Below, piece after piece: positions 41,146 to 49,781 of a DNA stretch of 52,532 nucleotides. The stretch comes from Cellulomonas sp. (GTDB lineage Bacteria; Actinomycetota; Actinomycetes; Actinomycetales; Cellulomonadaceae). Within the stretch, counting starts at the first letter, position 1. Every line of letters begins with the position of its first letter. The stretch lies in assembly GCF_017744555.1 (NCBI RefSeq), contig NZ_JAGIBD010000023.1, forward strand, positions 1 through 52,532, given 5' to 3'. The position numbers were made by a program, and so were the translations under genes. The notes beneath the pieces were generated by a model. That model saw nothing but the letters and a program-made list of their open reading frames with translations. It made no database searches and had not been told where the DNA came from.

Positions 41146-42303
41146 ATGTCCCAGCCCGTCACCGCCCGGTCCGAGGGCCTTCGCCGAGCCGCCACGGGCA
41201 CCGGCGCCACGATCGCGCTCGCCGCCGTCGCGGTGACCGCCACCGGGACCGGCGCTCACGCCGACGACCAGTACACGGTCCGGGCCGGCGACACGGTCAG
41301 CCACATCGCGGCCCGCACGCGCACGTCGGTCGCGGCCATCGCGCAGGCGAACTCGCTGGGCGACGCCTCGAAGATCCGCATCGGGCAGGTGCTCACGATC
41401 CCCTCGGCCGGCGCACGCGCGGCGTCGACCGCCCCGGCGCCCGCCGCGGCTCCCGCACCCGCGGCCGCCACCTACGTGGTGCGGGCGGGCGACACCGTGA
41501 GCCACATCGCCGCCCGCTCTGGGACCACGGTCGCCGCGATCGTCGCCGCGAACGGGCTCGACGCCCGCGCGCGCATCACGATCGGCCAGACGCTCACCGT
41601 CCCCGGCGCCGCCGCGGCGACGTCGAGCGCCCCGGCGGCCCCTGCGGCTGCCGCGGCGCCGTCCGGCACCTACACCGTCGTCAAGGGCGACACGGTGACG
41701 TCGATCGCCGCGAAGCTCGGGACCACCACGGCGACGATCGTGGCGGCCAACGGGCTCGACGCCCGTGCGTTCATCCGGATCGGGCAGACACTCACCGTCC
41801 CCGGCACGGCGCCGCAGGCGGTCGGCAGCACGTTCGCCGGTCGGACGTACCCCGACGCCGTCGTCGCCGCCGCCAACGCCAACCTCGCGACGCTGCGCGC
41901 CGGAGGCGTGCCGTCGAAGACCGCCATGCAGGCGAAGGTCGCCGCGACGGCCCGCGCGATGGGCGTCGACGCCTCGCTCGCGCAGGCCATCGCGTTCCAG
42001 GAGTCCGGCTTCAACCACGCCGTCGTCTCCCCCGCCAACGCGATCGGCACGATGCAGGTGATCCCGAGCTCCGGCGCCTGGGCGTCGGACCTCGTCGGCC
42101 GTCGCCTCGACCTGCTGAACCCGGACGACAACGTCACGGCGGGCGTCGCGATCCTGCGCGCGCTGCTGCGCACCGCACCCGACCTCCCGACCGCGATCGC
42201 CGGCTACTACCAGGGCGCGGCGTCCGTGCAGCGCAACGGCATGTTCGCGGACACGCGGCGGTACGTCGCGAACGTCCAGACGCACATGACGCGCTTCGGC
42301 TGA
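41146..42303 (+). CDS. Secreted LysM lytic transglycosylase
   Basis: A 385-aa exported cell-wall enzyme. The signal peptide (about 1-39) ends GAHA with predicted cleavage before Asp40. Three LysM domains, about 43-86, 110-153 and 176-219, are joined by Ala/Pro/Ser linkers; each has (V/T)VxxGDTVxxIA. A transglycosylase SLT domain (about 258-385) has the catalytic Glu286 in AIAFQESGFNH and TMQVIPSSG. It should bind peptidoglycan and cleave the glycan strand. ATG 41146 has GAAGGA about 8 nt upstream. It is divergent from the Rv2175c-like gene and upstream of the kinase. A candidate MtrA site precedes it. Confidence 0.94.
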   Translation: MSQPVTARSEGLRRAATGTGATIALAAVAVTATGTGAHADDQYTVRAGDTVSHIAARTRTSVAAIAQANSLGDASKIRIGQVLTIPSAGARAASTAPAPAAAPAPAAATYVVRAGDTVSHIAARSGTTVAAIVAANGLDARARITIGQTLTVPGAAAATSSAPAAPAAAAAPSGTYTVVKGDTVTSIAAKLGTTTATIVAANGLDARAFIRIGQTLTVPGTAPQAVGSTFAGRTYPDAVVAAANANLATLRAGGVPSKTAMQAKVAATARAMGVDASLAQAIAFQESGFNHAVVSPANAIGTMQVIPSSGAWASDLVGRRLDLLNPDDNVTAGVAILRALLRTAPDLPTAIAGYYQGAASVQRNGMFADTRRYVANVQTHMTRFG

Positions 42304-42340
42304 GCGGCCCCGGCTCCGACGAACCGGGCACCGCCGACCG

Positions 42341-42346
42341 TAGACT
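42341..42346 (+). promoter_or_regulatory. -10 box 7 nt before the kinase gene
   Basis: TAGACT ends exactly 7 nt before GTG 42354. With no ribosome site it points to a leaderless kinase transcript. Confidence 0.45.
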
Positions 42347-42353
42347 CCTGCGC

Positions 42354-44369
42354 GTGGGAGCCACCGTCACCGATCCGCTCGTGGGCCGCCTGGTCGACGG
42401 GCGGTACGAGGTCGTCTCCCGCATCGCCCGCGGCGGCATGGCGACCGTCTACCTGGCCGTCGACCGCCGGCTCGATCGCGACGTCGCGCTCAAGGTCATG
42501 CACCCGCACCTCGCCGAGGGGGCCAGCGGGACGGACTTCGTCGCGCGGTTCCGCCGGGAGGCCCGCGCGGCGGCACGCCTGACGCACCCCGGGCTGGTCG
42601 GCGTCTACGACCAGGGCGTGGACGGTGAGACCAGCTACCTGACCATGGAGTACGTCGACGGCTCCAACCTGCGTCGACGGCTCGGCGAACGCGGTGCCCT
42701 CACGGTCGAGGAGGCGCTGCGGATCGGCGAGAGCGTGCTCGACGCGCTCGCCGCGGCCCACCGCGCCGGCCTGGTGCACCGCGACATCAAGCCCGAGAAC
42801 GTGCTGCTGGCCACGGACGGCCGCGTCAAGCTGGCCGACTTCGGGCTGGCCCGCGCGGTCACCGAGGTCACCTCCACCACCACCGGCACGGTGCTCGGGA
42901 CGGTCGCGTACCTCGCGCCCGAGCTCGTCGTCCGCGGTGCCAGCGACGCGCGCACCGACGTCTACGCGTGCGGCATCCTGCTGTTCGAGATGCTCACCGG
43001 GCGGCAGCCCTTCACCGGCGAGACCCCCATCCAGGTCGCGTTCCAGCACGTCAACTCCGACGTCCCCGCGCCCGGCGACGAGCTCACGTGGCTCCCGTCC
43101 GAGGTCGACGAGCTCGTGCAGGCGCTCGCCGCCCGGTCCCCCGAGGACCGGCCCGTCGACGCCGCCGCCGCGCTCGGCCTGCTGCGCCGGACCCGAGCCG
43201 CGCTCGACCCCGAGACGCTCGCCCGCCGGGCCGACGTCACACCGTCGATCGTGCTCCCCCTCGCCACCGACCCCGACGAGACCGAGCTCGACGAGCTCGA
43301 CGACGACGCCACCGGGTCGCCCGACGGCGAGGACGGCCAGGAGACCACGAGGCTCGACGCGTCGTCCGGCCACGGCGCCACGGTGGCGCTGCCGATCGGT
43401 CTCGGCGTGCCGCCGTCGGAACAGCCGACCGAGACGTCCGCCCCGACCCGGCGCGCCCGTCGCACCCGGTGGTGGGTGGTCCTCGCCGTCCTGGCTGTGC
43501 TCGTGGGCGCCGGCGCGTGGTGGTACGTGCAGGCCGGACCCGGTGCGTACACGACGGTGCCGCAGGTGCTCGGCAGCGACGAGGCGACCGTCACCGCCGC
43601 GCTCGAGCACGCCGGTCTGCGCCCCCACGCGACACGCGACTTCGACGACACCGCGGCGGTCGACACCGTGTTCGCGTCCGACCCCGAGGTGGGCTCGCGC
43701 ATCCGCAAGGGCACGGTCGTCGTCTTCACCGTGTCCAAGGGGCCCGACTACGTGCAGGTGCCCGACGGCGTGGTGGGCGTTCTGCAGAAGGACGCCGCGA
43801 ACGCCCTCACGACGGTCGGCCTGGTCCCCCGCTACGACGAGCCGAAGTACGACGACGCCGCGCCCAACGGCCAGGTCCTGAGCGCCACGCTTCCGGACGG
43901 CACACCGGCCGCGCCGAACACCCAGTCGACCCGCGGCACCGAGGTGACGCTCGTCGTCTCCAAGGGACCGGCGCCGGCGGCCATCACGTCGGTCGTGGGC
44001 GACACCGTCGAGCAGGCGACCGCGTCGCTGGCGACCGACAACATGAAGCTCGTCGCGACGGAGGCGTTCCACGACACCGTCGCGGCCGGCAGGATCATCT
44101 CGCAGGACCCGCCGTCGGGGACGCCGGGCCATCGCGGCGACACCGTCAACGTGGTCGTGTCGAAGGGCCCCGAGCCGATCCCGCTGCCGAACACGTACGG
44201 GCAGAACGTCAAGACCGCGCAGAAGGCGCTCGAGGACGCCGGGTTCGTCGTCAAGGTGCAGCACCCGCAGGGGATCTCGCCGCTGAACCTGGTCTACTCC
44301 CAGAACCCTGCCGGCGGTGAGGGCAAGACGGCCCCGCGGGGCAGCACCATCACGCTCAACGTGTTCTGA
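42354..44369 (+). CDS. pknL: PASTA-domain Ser/Thr protein kinase (PknL position)
   Basis: A 671-aa membrane-bound kinase. The cytosolic kinase domain (about 20-285) has IARGGMATVYLA, Lys47 in ALKVMHP, HRDIKPEN (142-149), DFGLA (162-166) and a Thr-rich activation loop (TSTTTGTVLGT). An acidic juxtamembrane linker leads to one transmembrane helix, WWVVLAVLAVLVGAGAWWY (about 373-391). Four extracellular PASTA repeats follow (from about 398, 466, 540 and 606), the type that senses peptidoglycan or lipid II. M. tuberculosis PknL lacks PASTA domains, so the match to PknL is by position and kinase domain. GTG 42354 fits the -10 at 7 nt. Confidence 0.93.
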   Translation: MGATVTDPLVGRLVDGRYEVVSRIARGGMATVYLAVDRRLDRDVALKVMHPHLAEGASGTDFVARFRREARAAARLTHPGLVGVYDQGVDGETSYLTMEYVDGSNLRRRLGERGALTVEEALRIGESVLDALAAAHRAGLVHRDIKPENVLLATDGRVKLADFGLARAVTEVTSTTTGTVLGTVAYLAPELVVRGASDARTDVYACGILLFEMLTGRQPFTGETPIQVAFQHVNSDVPAPGDELTWLPSEVDELVQALAARSPEDRPVDAAAALGLLRRTRAALDPETLARRADVTPSIVLPLATDPDETELDELDDDATGSPDGEDGQETTRLDASSGHGATVALPIGLGVPPSEQPTETSAPTRRARRTRWWVVLAVLAVLVGAGAWWYVQAGPGAYTTVPQVLGSDEATVTAALEHAGLRPHATRDFDDTAAVDTVFASDPEVGSRIRKGTVVVFTVSKGPDYVQVPDGVVGVLQKDAANALTTVGLVPRYDEPKYDDAAPNGQVLSATLPDGTPAAPNTQSTRGTEVTLVVSKGPAPAAITSVVGDTVEQATASLATDNMKLVATEAFHDTVAAGRIISQDPPSGTPGHRGDTVNVVVSKGPEPIPLPNTYGQNVKTAQKALEDAGFVVKVQHPQGISPLNLVYSQNPAGGEGKTAPRGSTITLNVF

Positions 44370-44378
44370 CACCGACGC

Positions 44379-44417
44379 ACGAGGGGCCGGGTCGCGATGT
44401 GCGGCCCGGCCCCTCGT
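44379..44417. terminator. Terminator between kinase and aroG genes
   Basis: A perfect 13-bp stem (44379-44391 with 44405-44417) and a 13-nt loop, 10 nt after the kinase stop and 16 nt after the convergent aroG stop. Confidence 0.8.
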
Positions 44418-44432
44418 CTCGTCCAACCCAGG

Positions 44433-45785
44433 TCACGCCTTGCGGAGCAGCTCCACGACCTGGAACGCCATCTCGAGCGACTGCTGGTGGTTGAGGCGCG
44501 GGTCGACGAGCGTCTCGTACCGCCGCGCGAGCCCCTCGTCGTCGATCTCCTCGGACCCGCCGAGGACCTCGGTCACGTCGTCGCCCGTGAGCTCGATGTG
44601 CAGGCCACCGGGGACTGTGCCGAGCGCGCGGTGCACCTCGAAGAAGCCGGCGACCTCGTCCATGACGTCCGAGAACCGGCGCGTCTTGTACCCCGACGCC
44701 GACGTGATGCCGTTGCCGTGCATCGGGTCGCACACCCAGGTGACGGGCCGGCCGTCGGCGGTGACCTTCTCGACGAGCGCGGGCAGCAGGTCGCGGACCT
44801 TGCCCGCGCCCATGCGCGTGATGAACGTGATCCGCCCGGGCTCGCCGCTCGGGTTGAGCTTGTCGATGAGCGCGAGCGCGTCGTCGCCCGTCGTCGTCGG
44901 GCCCAGCTTGATGCCCAGCGGGTTCTGGACCCGCGAGAAGTAGTCGACGTGCGCGCCGTCGAGCTGGCGGGTGCGCTCCCCGATCCACACGAAGTGGGCC
45001 GAGCAGTCGTACGGCAGACCGGTGCGCGAGTCGATCCGCGTGAGCGGCCGCTCGTAGTCGAGCAGCAGCCCCTCGTGGCTCGAGTAGAAGTCGACCGACC
45101 GCAGGGCCTCGAAGTCCGCGCCACACGCGGCCATGAACCGGATGGCGCGGTCGATCTCGGCCGCGATCTCCTCGTAGCGGGAGTACGACGGGTTCGTCGT
45201 GAAGCCCCGGTTCCACTCGTGCACGCGCAGCAGCGACGCGAAGCCGCCCGTCGTGAACGCGCGGATGAGGTTCAGCGTCGACGCGGACGTGTGGTACGCC
45301 TCGAGCAGCCGCTGCGGGTCCGGCGTGCGTGCCTCGGCCGTGAAGTCGAAGCCGTTGATGATGTCCCCGCGGAACGCCGGCAGCGTCTGCCCGTCGCGCG
45401 TCTCGACGTCCGACGAGCGCGGCTTCGCGTACTGCCCGGCCATCCGGCCCATCTTGATGACGGGCAGGCTCGCGCCGTACGTGAGCACGACCGCCATCTG
45501 GAGGATCGTCTTGATCTTGTTCCGGATGTTGTCGGCCGTGGCCTCCGCGAATGTCTCGGCGCAGTCGCCGCCCTGCAGCAGGAACGCCTCGCCGCGACCC
45601 GCGGCCGCGAGCTGCGTGCGCAGCGCGTCCGCCTCGCCGGCGAAGACGAGCGGCGGGAGCGACGCGAGCCGGCTCGAGACGGCCTCGAGCGCCGCCGCGT
45701 CCGGCCAGCTGGGCTGCTGGCCGGCCGACAGCGTGCGCCAGGCGTCGAGGCCCGCGACGACCTTCGGGTCGGGCTCGACGCTCAC
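44433..45785 (-). CDS. aroG: Class II 3-deoxy-7-phosphoheptulonate synthase
   Basis: A 450-aa class II (plant-like) DAHP synthase, which joins phosphoenolpyruvate and erythrose 4-phosphate in the first step of the shikimate pathway. Family blocks are LLQGGDCAETFAEA, GRMAGQYAKPRS, FYSSHEGLLLDYE, WIGERTRQLDGAHV, NPLGIKLGPTTT, CDPMHGNG and HIELTGDDVTEVLGG near the C-terminus. The GTG at 45785 overlaps the PFK stop by 4 nt, so the two genes are coupled. Pairing PEP-consuming aroG with a PPi-type PFK on one transcript links glycolytic flux to aromatic synthesis. It corresponds to Rv2178c. Confidence 0.97.
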   Translation of the reverse strand: MSVEPDPKVVAGLDAWRTLSAGQQPSWPDAAALEAVSSRLASLPPLVFAGEADALRTQLAAAGRGEAFLLQGGDCAETFAEATADNIRNKIKTILQMAVVLTYGASLPVIKMGRMAGQYAKPRSSDVETRDGQTLPAFRGDIINGFDFTAEARTPDPQRLLEAYHTSASTLNLIRAFTTGGFASLLRVHEWNRGFTTNPSYSRYEEIAAEIDRAIRFMAACGADFEALRSVDFYSSHEGLLLDYERPLTRIDSRTGLPYDCSAHFVWIGERTRQLDGAHVDYFSRVQNPLGIKLGPTTTGDDALALIDKLNPSGEPGRITFITRMGAGKVRDLLPALVEKVTADGRPVTWVCDPMHGNGITSASGYKTRRFSDVMDEVAGFFEVHRALGTVPGGLHIELTGDDVTEVLGGSEEIDDEGLARRYETLVDPRLNHQQSLEMAFQVVELLRKA

Positions 45786-47002
45786 GAGTGCGCCGCCGGG
45801 ACCAACTCCTGGCCGATGTCCGCCAGGAGCGCGCCGAACCACGGCTGCGACACGTCGAACGCCTTGCCGCCCGCGATGCGCGGGAACTCGATCGCGCGCA
45901 GGACGTCGCCCTGCTCCTCGTCGTGGCCGATGACGCCCGACTCGCCGCGCAGCGCGCACTCGACCGCGAGGTCCGTCATCGACTTGATGAGGCGCAGGTC
46001 CTCGGCGTTCGCCGCCGCAGCACGCGAGTAGTAGCCGGACTTCTGGACCATGGTCTTCTCGGCGCCGAGCTTCTTCGAGAACTGCTTGGCGAACCACTGG
46101 CCGGGGTTCACGGTGTCGAGCTTGACGTGACCGAACGGGTCACGCTCCACGGGCGTGCCGGCGGCCTCGAGCTGCTCGACGATCTCGTGCATGCCCGCAC
46201 CCTCCGACAGGAAGATGTTGACGTTGCCCTGCTCGTCCATGACCTTCTTGAGGCGCTCGGCCTCGGCGTCGATGTCCAGCGCGAGCTCCGGCACGAAGAC
46301 CGCGTGGATGTCCCAGCGCTCGCGCGACAGGCCGATCCCCGGCACCCACTCCTGCTGGTCGAGCCACTTGCGGTACTCGACGGCGGCCGCGGCGGTCAGC
46401 CAGCCGCAGTGCCGGCCCATGACCTCGTGCACGATGAGCATGCGGGGGCCCGAGCGGTGCTCGCCGATGATGTTCGCCGCGAAGCCGGCGGCCTCCTCGG
46501 CCGCGGTCCATGCGCCGAGCGACTGGCGGATCGGCACCACGTCGTTGTCGATCGTCTTGGGCAGCCCGACGACGGTCAGGCCGTAGTCGTTCTCCGCGAG
46601 GTAGGCGGCCAGGTCGGCGGCCGTGGTGTTGGTGTCGTCGCCGCCGATCGTGTGCAGGACGTCGACGCCGTCGGCCTTGAGCTGCTCGGCCGCGACCTGC
46701 AGCGGGTCCTGACCCTCCTGGACCAGCCCGCGCTTGACGCAGTCGGCCGCGTTCGTGAGCTTGACGCGCGAGTTGCCGATGGGCGAGCCGCCGAACCGGT
46801 GCAGGATGCCGGCCTTGGCGCGCGTCTCGGCGTCGATGACGATCTTGTCGCCGCGCAGGAGGCCGTAGTAGCCGTGCTCGTAGGCGATGATCTCGATGTC
46901 GGGAGCGATCTCGGTGTAGCGCTCGATGAGCCCACCGACGGCCGACGACAGGCACGGAGCGAAGCCACCCGCGGTCAGGAGGGCGACGCGACGAACCGAC
47001 AT
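45782..47002 (-). CDS. pfp: 6-phosphofructokinase, pyrophosphate-dependent type
   Basis: A 406-aa PFK-fold enzyme. ATP-PFKs have GGDGS and PGTIDND; here the corresponding motifs are GGDDTNTT (120-127) and LPKTIDNDV (147-155), the Asp and Lys that mark PPi-dependent enzymes. Other blocks are MLIVHEVMGRHCGWL and INIFLSEG-type NVNIFLSEGAG. The reversible reaction makes fructose 1,6-bisphosphate using PPi instead of ATP, in glycolysis and gluconeogenesis. ATG 47002 has GAGAGG about 8 nt upstream. A short hairpin at 47031-47046 lies in the leader. Cofactor preference is inferred from motifs. Confidence 0.93.
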   Translation of the reverse strand: MSVRRVALLTAGGFAPCLSSAVGGLIERYTEIAPDIEIIAYEHGYYGLLRGDKIVIDAETRAKAGILHRFGGSPIGNSRVKLTNAADCVKRGLVQEGQDPLQVAAEQLKADGVDVLHTIGGDDTNTTAADLAAYLAENDYGLTVVGLPKTIDNDVVPIRQSLGAWTAAEEAAGFAANIIGEHRSGPRMLIVHEVMGRHCGWLTAAAAVEYRKWLDQQEWVPGIGLSRERWDIHAVFVPELALDIDAEAERLKKVMDEQGNVNIFLSEGAGMHEIVEQLEAAGTPVERDPFGHVKLDTVNPGQWFAKQFSKKLGAEKTMVQKSGYYSRAAAANAEDLRLIKSMTDLAVECALRGESGVIGHDEEQGDVLRAIEFPRIAGGKAFDVSQPWFGALLADIGQELVPAAHS

Positions 47003-47119
47003 GAGACACACCTCTCGTTGATCTTCACGGCGGGCGCTGGCGCCCGTCCAGGACGCGCGACCTCACCAGGTCCTCTCGACGAGGCCCGACGGCGCGCTGA
47101 TCGGCTCACGCCGACGGCG

Positions 47120-47920
47120 TCATCCTACTGACGTGGGAGCGTCGTCCTGCGGCGGTACCGGCACCTGGACGTCCGGCGCCGGGCGTCCGCCGGGGGCGGC
47201 GGGCAGGTGGTCGGCCGACGACCCCGCGACCGCGGGGTGACCTGTGGCGATACGGGCCTTCTGCGTCGCGGCGTACACGTCGACGTACTCCTGGCCGGAC
47301 AGGCTCATGATCGCGTACATGATCTCGTCGCTCACCGAGCGCAGGATGAAGCGGTCGTTCTCCATCCCCTGGTAGCGGCTGAAGTCGAGCGGCTCACCGA
47401 TCACGACGCCGATGCGCATGACCTTGGGGATCTTGCGACCGAGCGGCTGCGCGACGTCCGTCCCGACCATGGCGACGGGGATCACCGGGGCGCCGGACTC
47501 GAGGGCCAGCCGCGCGACGCCCGTCTTGCCGCGGTACAGGCGTCCGTCGGGACTGCGCGTGCCCTCGGGGTAGATGCCGAACAGGTCACCCTCGGCGAGC
47601 CGACGCAGGCCGGTGTTGAGCGCGGCCTCGCTCGCCTTGCCGCCGCCACGGTCTACGGGGATCGTCCCGACGCCGCGCATGAATCCCGCAGTGACCCGGC
47701 CTTTGAGCCCGCGGCCGGTGAAGTACTCCTGCTTGCCGATGAAGACGATCTCGCGGTCGAGCACGAGGGGCAGGAAGAACGAGTCGATCACGGCGAGGTG
47801 GTTGCTCGCGAGGATCGCCCCACCCTCCGAGGGCACGTTCTCGGCCCCCCGCACCCACGGACGGTAGATGAGGTGCAGGAACGGGCCCACGAACACCCGC
47901 TTCATCAACCAGTAGAACAA
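47120..47920 (-). CDS. plsC: 1-acyl-sn-glycerol-3-phosphate acyltransferase (PlsC family)
   Basis: A 266-aa acyltransferase that acylates lysophosphatidate at the membrane face. The catalytic HX4D is NHLAVID (His41, Asp46); other blocks are FIGKQEYF, GTIPVDRGGG and YPEGTRSPDG (117-126). A TTG start at 47920 is proposed because AGAGG is 8 nt upstream and the product then begins MFYWLMKRV, a family-typical opening; the first ATG is at 47905. The last 30 residues are Pro-rich and disordered. It matches the position of Rv2182c. It is divergent (53 nt) from the membrane-protein gene. Confidence 0.92.
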   Translation of the reverse strand: MFYWLMKRVFVGPFLHLIYRPWVRGAENVPSEGGAILASNHLAVIDSFFLPLVLDREIVFIGKQEYFTGRGLKGRVTAGFMRGVGTIPVDRGGGKASEAALNTGLRRLAEGDLFGIYPEGTRSPDGRLYRGKTGVARLALESGAPVIPVAMVGTDVAQPLGRKIPKVMRIGVVIGEPLDFSRYQGMENDRFILRSVSDEIMYAIMSLSGQEYVDVYAATQKARIATGHPAVAGSSADHLPAAPGGRPAPDVQVPVPPQDDAPTSVG

Positions 47921-47961
47921 GAGCTCACCTCTCCACCCGACCCACACGCCTCGTCCGACTC

Positions 47962-47967
47962 TAGAGT
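47962..47967 (+). promoter_or_regulatory. -10 box 6 nt before the membrane-protein gene
   Basis: TAGAGT ends 6 nt before ATG 47974, with only GCTCCC between: leaderless spacing. Confidence 0.45.
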
Positions 47968-47973
47968 GCTCCC

Positions 47974-48576
47974 ATGGCCGCACGCCCCGACGAGCCCGAC
48001 GACGCCGCTCCGCCGCCGGACGCCGGAGCGCCCGACCCGGCGTCGGACGGCCCTGCACGAGGCGGTCGCGGCGACGACGACGAGCAGTGGGCCGCGATCG
48101 TCGCACAGCTCGGTGACCTCGCCGACTACGACGGGGCCGAGGACGACGACACCGACGCGACCACCGAGGACGCCCCACCTGTCGACACCGGGAAGCCGTC
48201 GCTCTCGTTCCCCGTCGCACCGTGGGTCGCCGAGCCTCGTGTCATCCGTCCGGCTCAGGACGACGACATGACCGGCCGCGACTGGGACGGCACGTCGCAG
48301 TACGACGGGGCCGAGGCAGCGGTCGACGCCGAGGAGCACTTCGTGCCGCCCGACCCCGGTCCGGTGCTGGGCGGCGACCCGCTGCTCACCATGGCGTGGC
48401 TCGCCGCCGCCGGCATGCCGATCTTCCTGCTCGTCGTCGTGGTCGCCTGGCGGTCCGCACCGCAGGCGCTCGTGCAGGCTGCGGCCGTCGTGTTCGTGCT
48501 CGGCGTCGGCGTGCTCGTGTGGCGCATGCCGCACCGGCGCGACCCCGACGACCACGACTCCGGCGCCGTCGTCTAG
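47974..48576 (+). CDS. Actinobacterial two-helix membrane protein, unknown function
   Basis: A 200-aa protein with a long acidic, disordered cytosolic N-terminus of about 135 residues (DGAEDDDTDATTEDAP). A conserved-looking FVPPDPGPVLGGDPLLTMAW segment leads to two transmembrane helices (about 139-160 and 167-184), and the protein ends with a short basic-acidic tail. I know similar FVPPxP plus two-helix proteins beside plsC in actinobacteria but no function. It has its own -10 and is divergent from plsC. Confidence 0.8.
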   Translation: MAARPDEPDDAAPPPDAGAPDPASDGPARGGRGDDDEQWAAIVAQLGDLADYDGAEDDDTDATTEDAPPVDTGKPSLSFPVAPWVAEPRVIRPAQDDDMTGRDWDGTSQYDGAEAAVDAEEHFVPPDPGPVLGGDPLLTMAWLAAAGMPIFLLVVVVAWRSAPQALVQAAAVVFVLGVGVLVWRMPHRRDPDDHDSGAVV

Positions 48577-48608
48577 GTCGTCCAGCGCCCGCCTCGCGTC
48601 GGAGCGGC

Positions 48609-49553
48609 TCAGAGGCGGGCGAGGTCGGCCGCGCCCACCATGCCCGCGTCGTTGCCCATCGATGCCGTGACGATCTCGGCCTCCGGCCGGTGACCGCGAC
48701 CCGACAGCTGCTCGTCGAACGCCTTGCGAGCGGGGGCCAGCAGCAGGTCGCCGGCCGCGGCCACGCCGCCGCCGATCACGATGAGCGCCGGGTCCAGGAG
48801 CGCGGTCGCCGACGCGGCCCCCTCGCCCACCCAGCGGCCCAGCTCGGCGAGCAGGTCGATCGCGAGCGGGTCGCCCTCGACCGCGGCCTTGGTGACCTGC
48901 GGGCCGACGATCTTCTCGGGGTCGCCGCCGGCGAGCTCGAGCAGGCGCGCGGCGCGGTCGGGGGCGGCGATCGCGGCCGCCTGGGCGTCGCGCACCAGGG
49001 CGCTGCCCGACGCGTACTGCTCCCAGCAGCCCTCGTGGCCGCAGCCGCAGTAGTGGCCACCCGGGACGACGCGCATGTGCCCGATCTCGGCCGCGACACC
49101 CCACGCGCCACGGACGAGCTCGCCGTTCGTGACGATCGCGCCGCCGAGGCCCGTGCCGACGGTGAGCAGGAGCATGTCGTCGACGTCGCGCGCGGCACCG
49201 AAGCGGAACTCCGCCCAGCCGGCCGCGTTCGCGTCGTTCTCGACGACGATCGTCACGCCCTTGCCGATGAGCGCCGCCACGTTGTCGCGCAGCGGGTAGT
49301 CGCGCCACGCGATGTTCGGCGCGAACAGCACCTGGGAGCGGTCGGCGGACACGAAGCCCGCAGCGGCGAGACCGATCGCGTTGACCTCGTACGACGCGCT
49401 CAGCTCGGCATAGACGTCGGCGATGGCACGGTCGATGCCGGACGCGTCGTCGGGCGACGTGTCGCGACGCGTCTGTGCCAGGATCGTGCCCTGCTCGTCG
49501 ACCACCCCGGCCGCGATCTTCGTCCCGCCGATGTCCACACCGATGGCATGCAT
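48609..49553 (-). CDS. glk: ROK-family glucokinase
   Basis: A 314-aa ROK sugar kinase. DIGGTK (7-12) binds phosphate, catalytic Asp107 sits in ENDANA, and TVGTGLGGAIV forms the second phosphate loop. The ROK zinc motif GHYCGCGHEGCWEQ (166-179) with Cys169, Cys171 and Cys176 is complete. It phosphorylates glucose at the start of glycolysis; ATP or polyphosphate as donor cannot be told. ATG 49553 has AGGAG about 11 nt upstream. It faces the membrane-protein gene. Confidence 0.94.
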   Translation of the reverse strand: MHAIGVDIGGTKIAAGVVDEQGTILAQTRRDTSPDDASGIDRAIADVYAELSASYEVNAIGLAAAGFVSADRSQVLFAPNIAWRDYPLRDNVAALIGKGVTIVVENDANAAGWAEFRFGAARDVDDMLLLTVGTGLGGAIVTNGELVRGAWGVAAEIGHMRVVPGGHYCGCGHEGCWEQYASGSALVRDAQAAAIAAPDRAARLLELAGGDPEKIVGPQVTKAAVEGDPLAIDLLAELGRWVGEGAASATALLDPALIVIGGGVAAAGDLLLAPARKAFDEQLSGRGHRPEAEIVTASMGNDAGMVGAADLARL

Positions 49554-49741
49554 GTCCGTGTGTGCTCCTACGCGTCGTGTGCCGGCACCGCCGTCATGCG
49601 GTCGCCGCGGACCACGCTATCGGCCCGCGAACGGTGCTCGTGCACGTGTCCATCGCCCACCTGGCCCGCTGCGCGCGAGCTCCTGCGACGCGCGGTTTCA
49701 GGTACCACGCCGCGCAACGCTCTGGCCGGGCCGAACGTCCC

Positions 49742-49776
49742 GTATCCTCGTCACACTTCGCCACCTGTCACTGGAG
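49742..49776 (+). promoter_or_regulatory. -10 box and ribosome site of the acyl-CoA synthetase gene
   Basis: TATCCT at 49742-49747 and GGAG at 49773-49776, the latter 5 nt before ATG 49782. In contrast to many neighbours this is an ordinary leadered start. The rest of the 228-nt gap shows nothing notable. Confidence 0.4.
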
Positions 49777-49781
49777 CCAGA

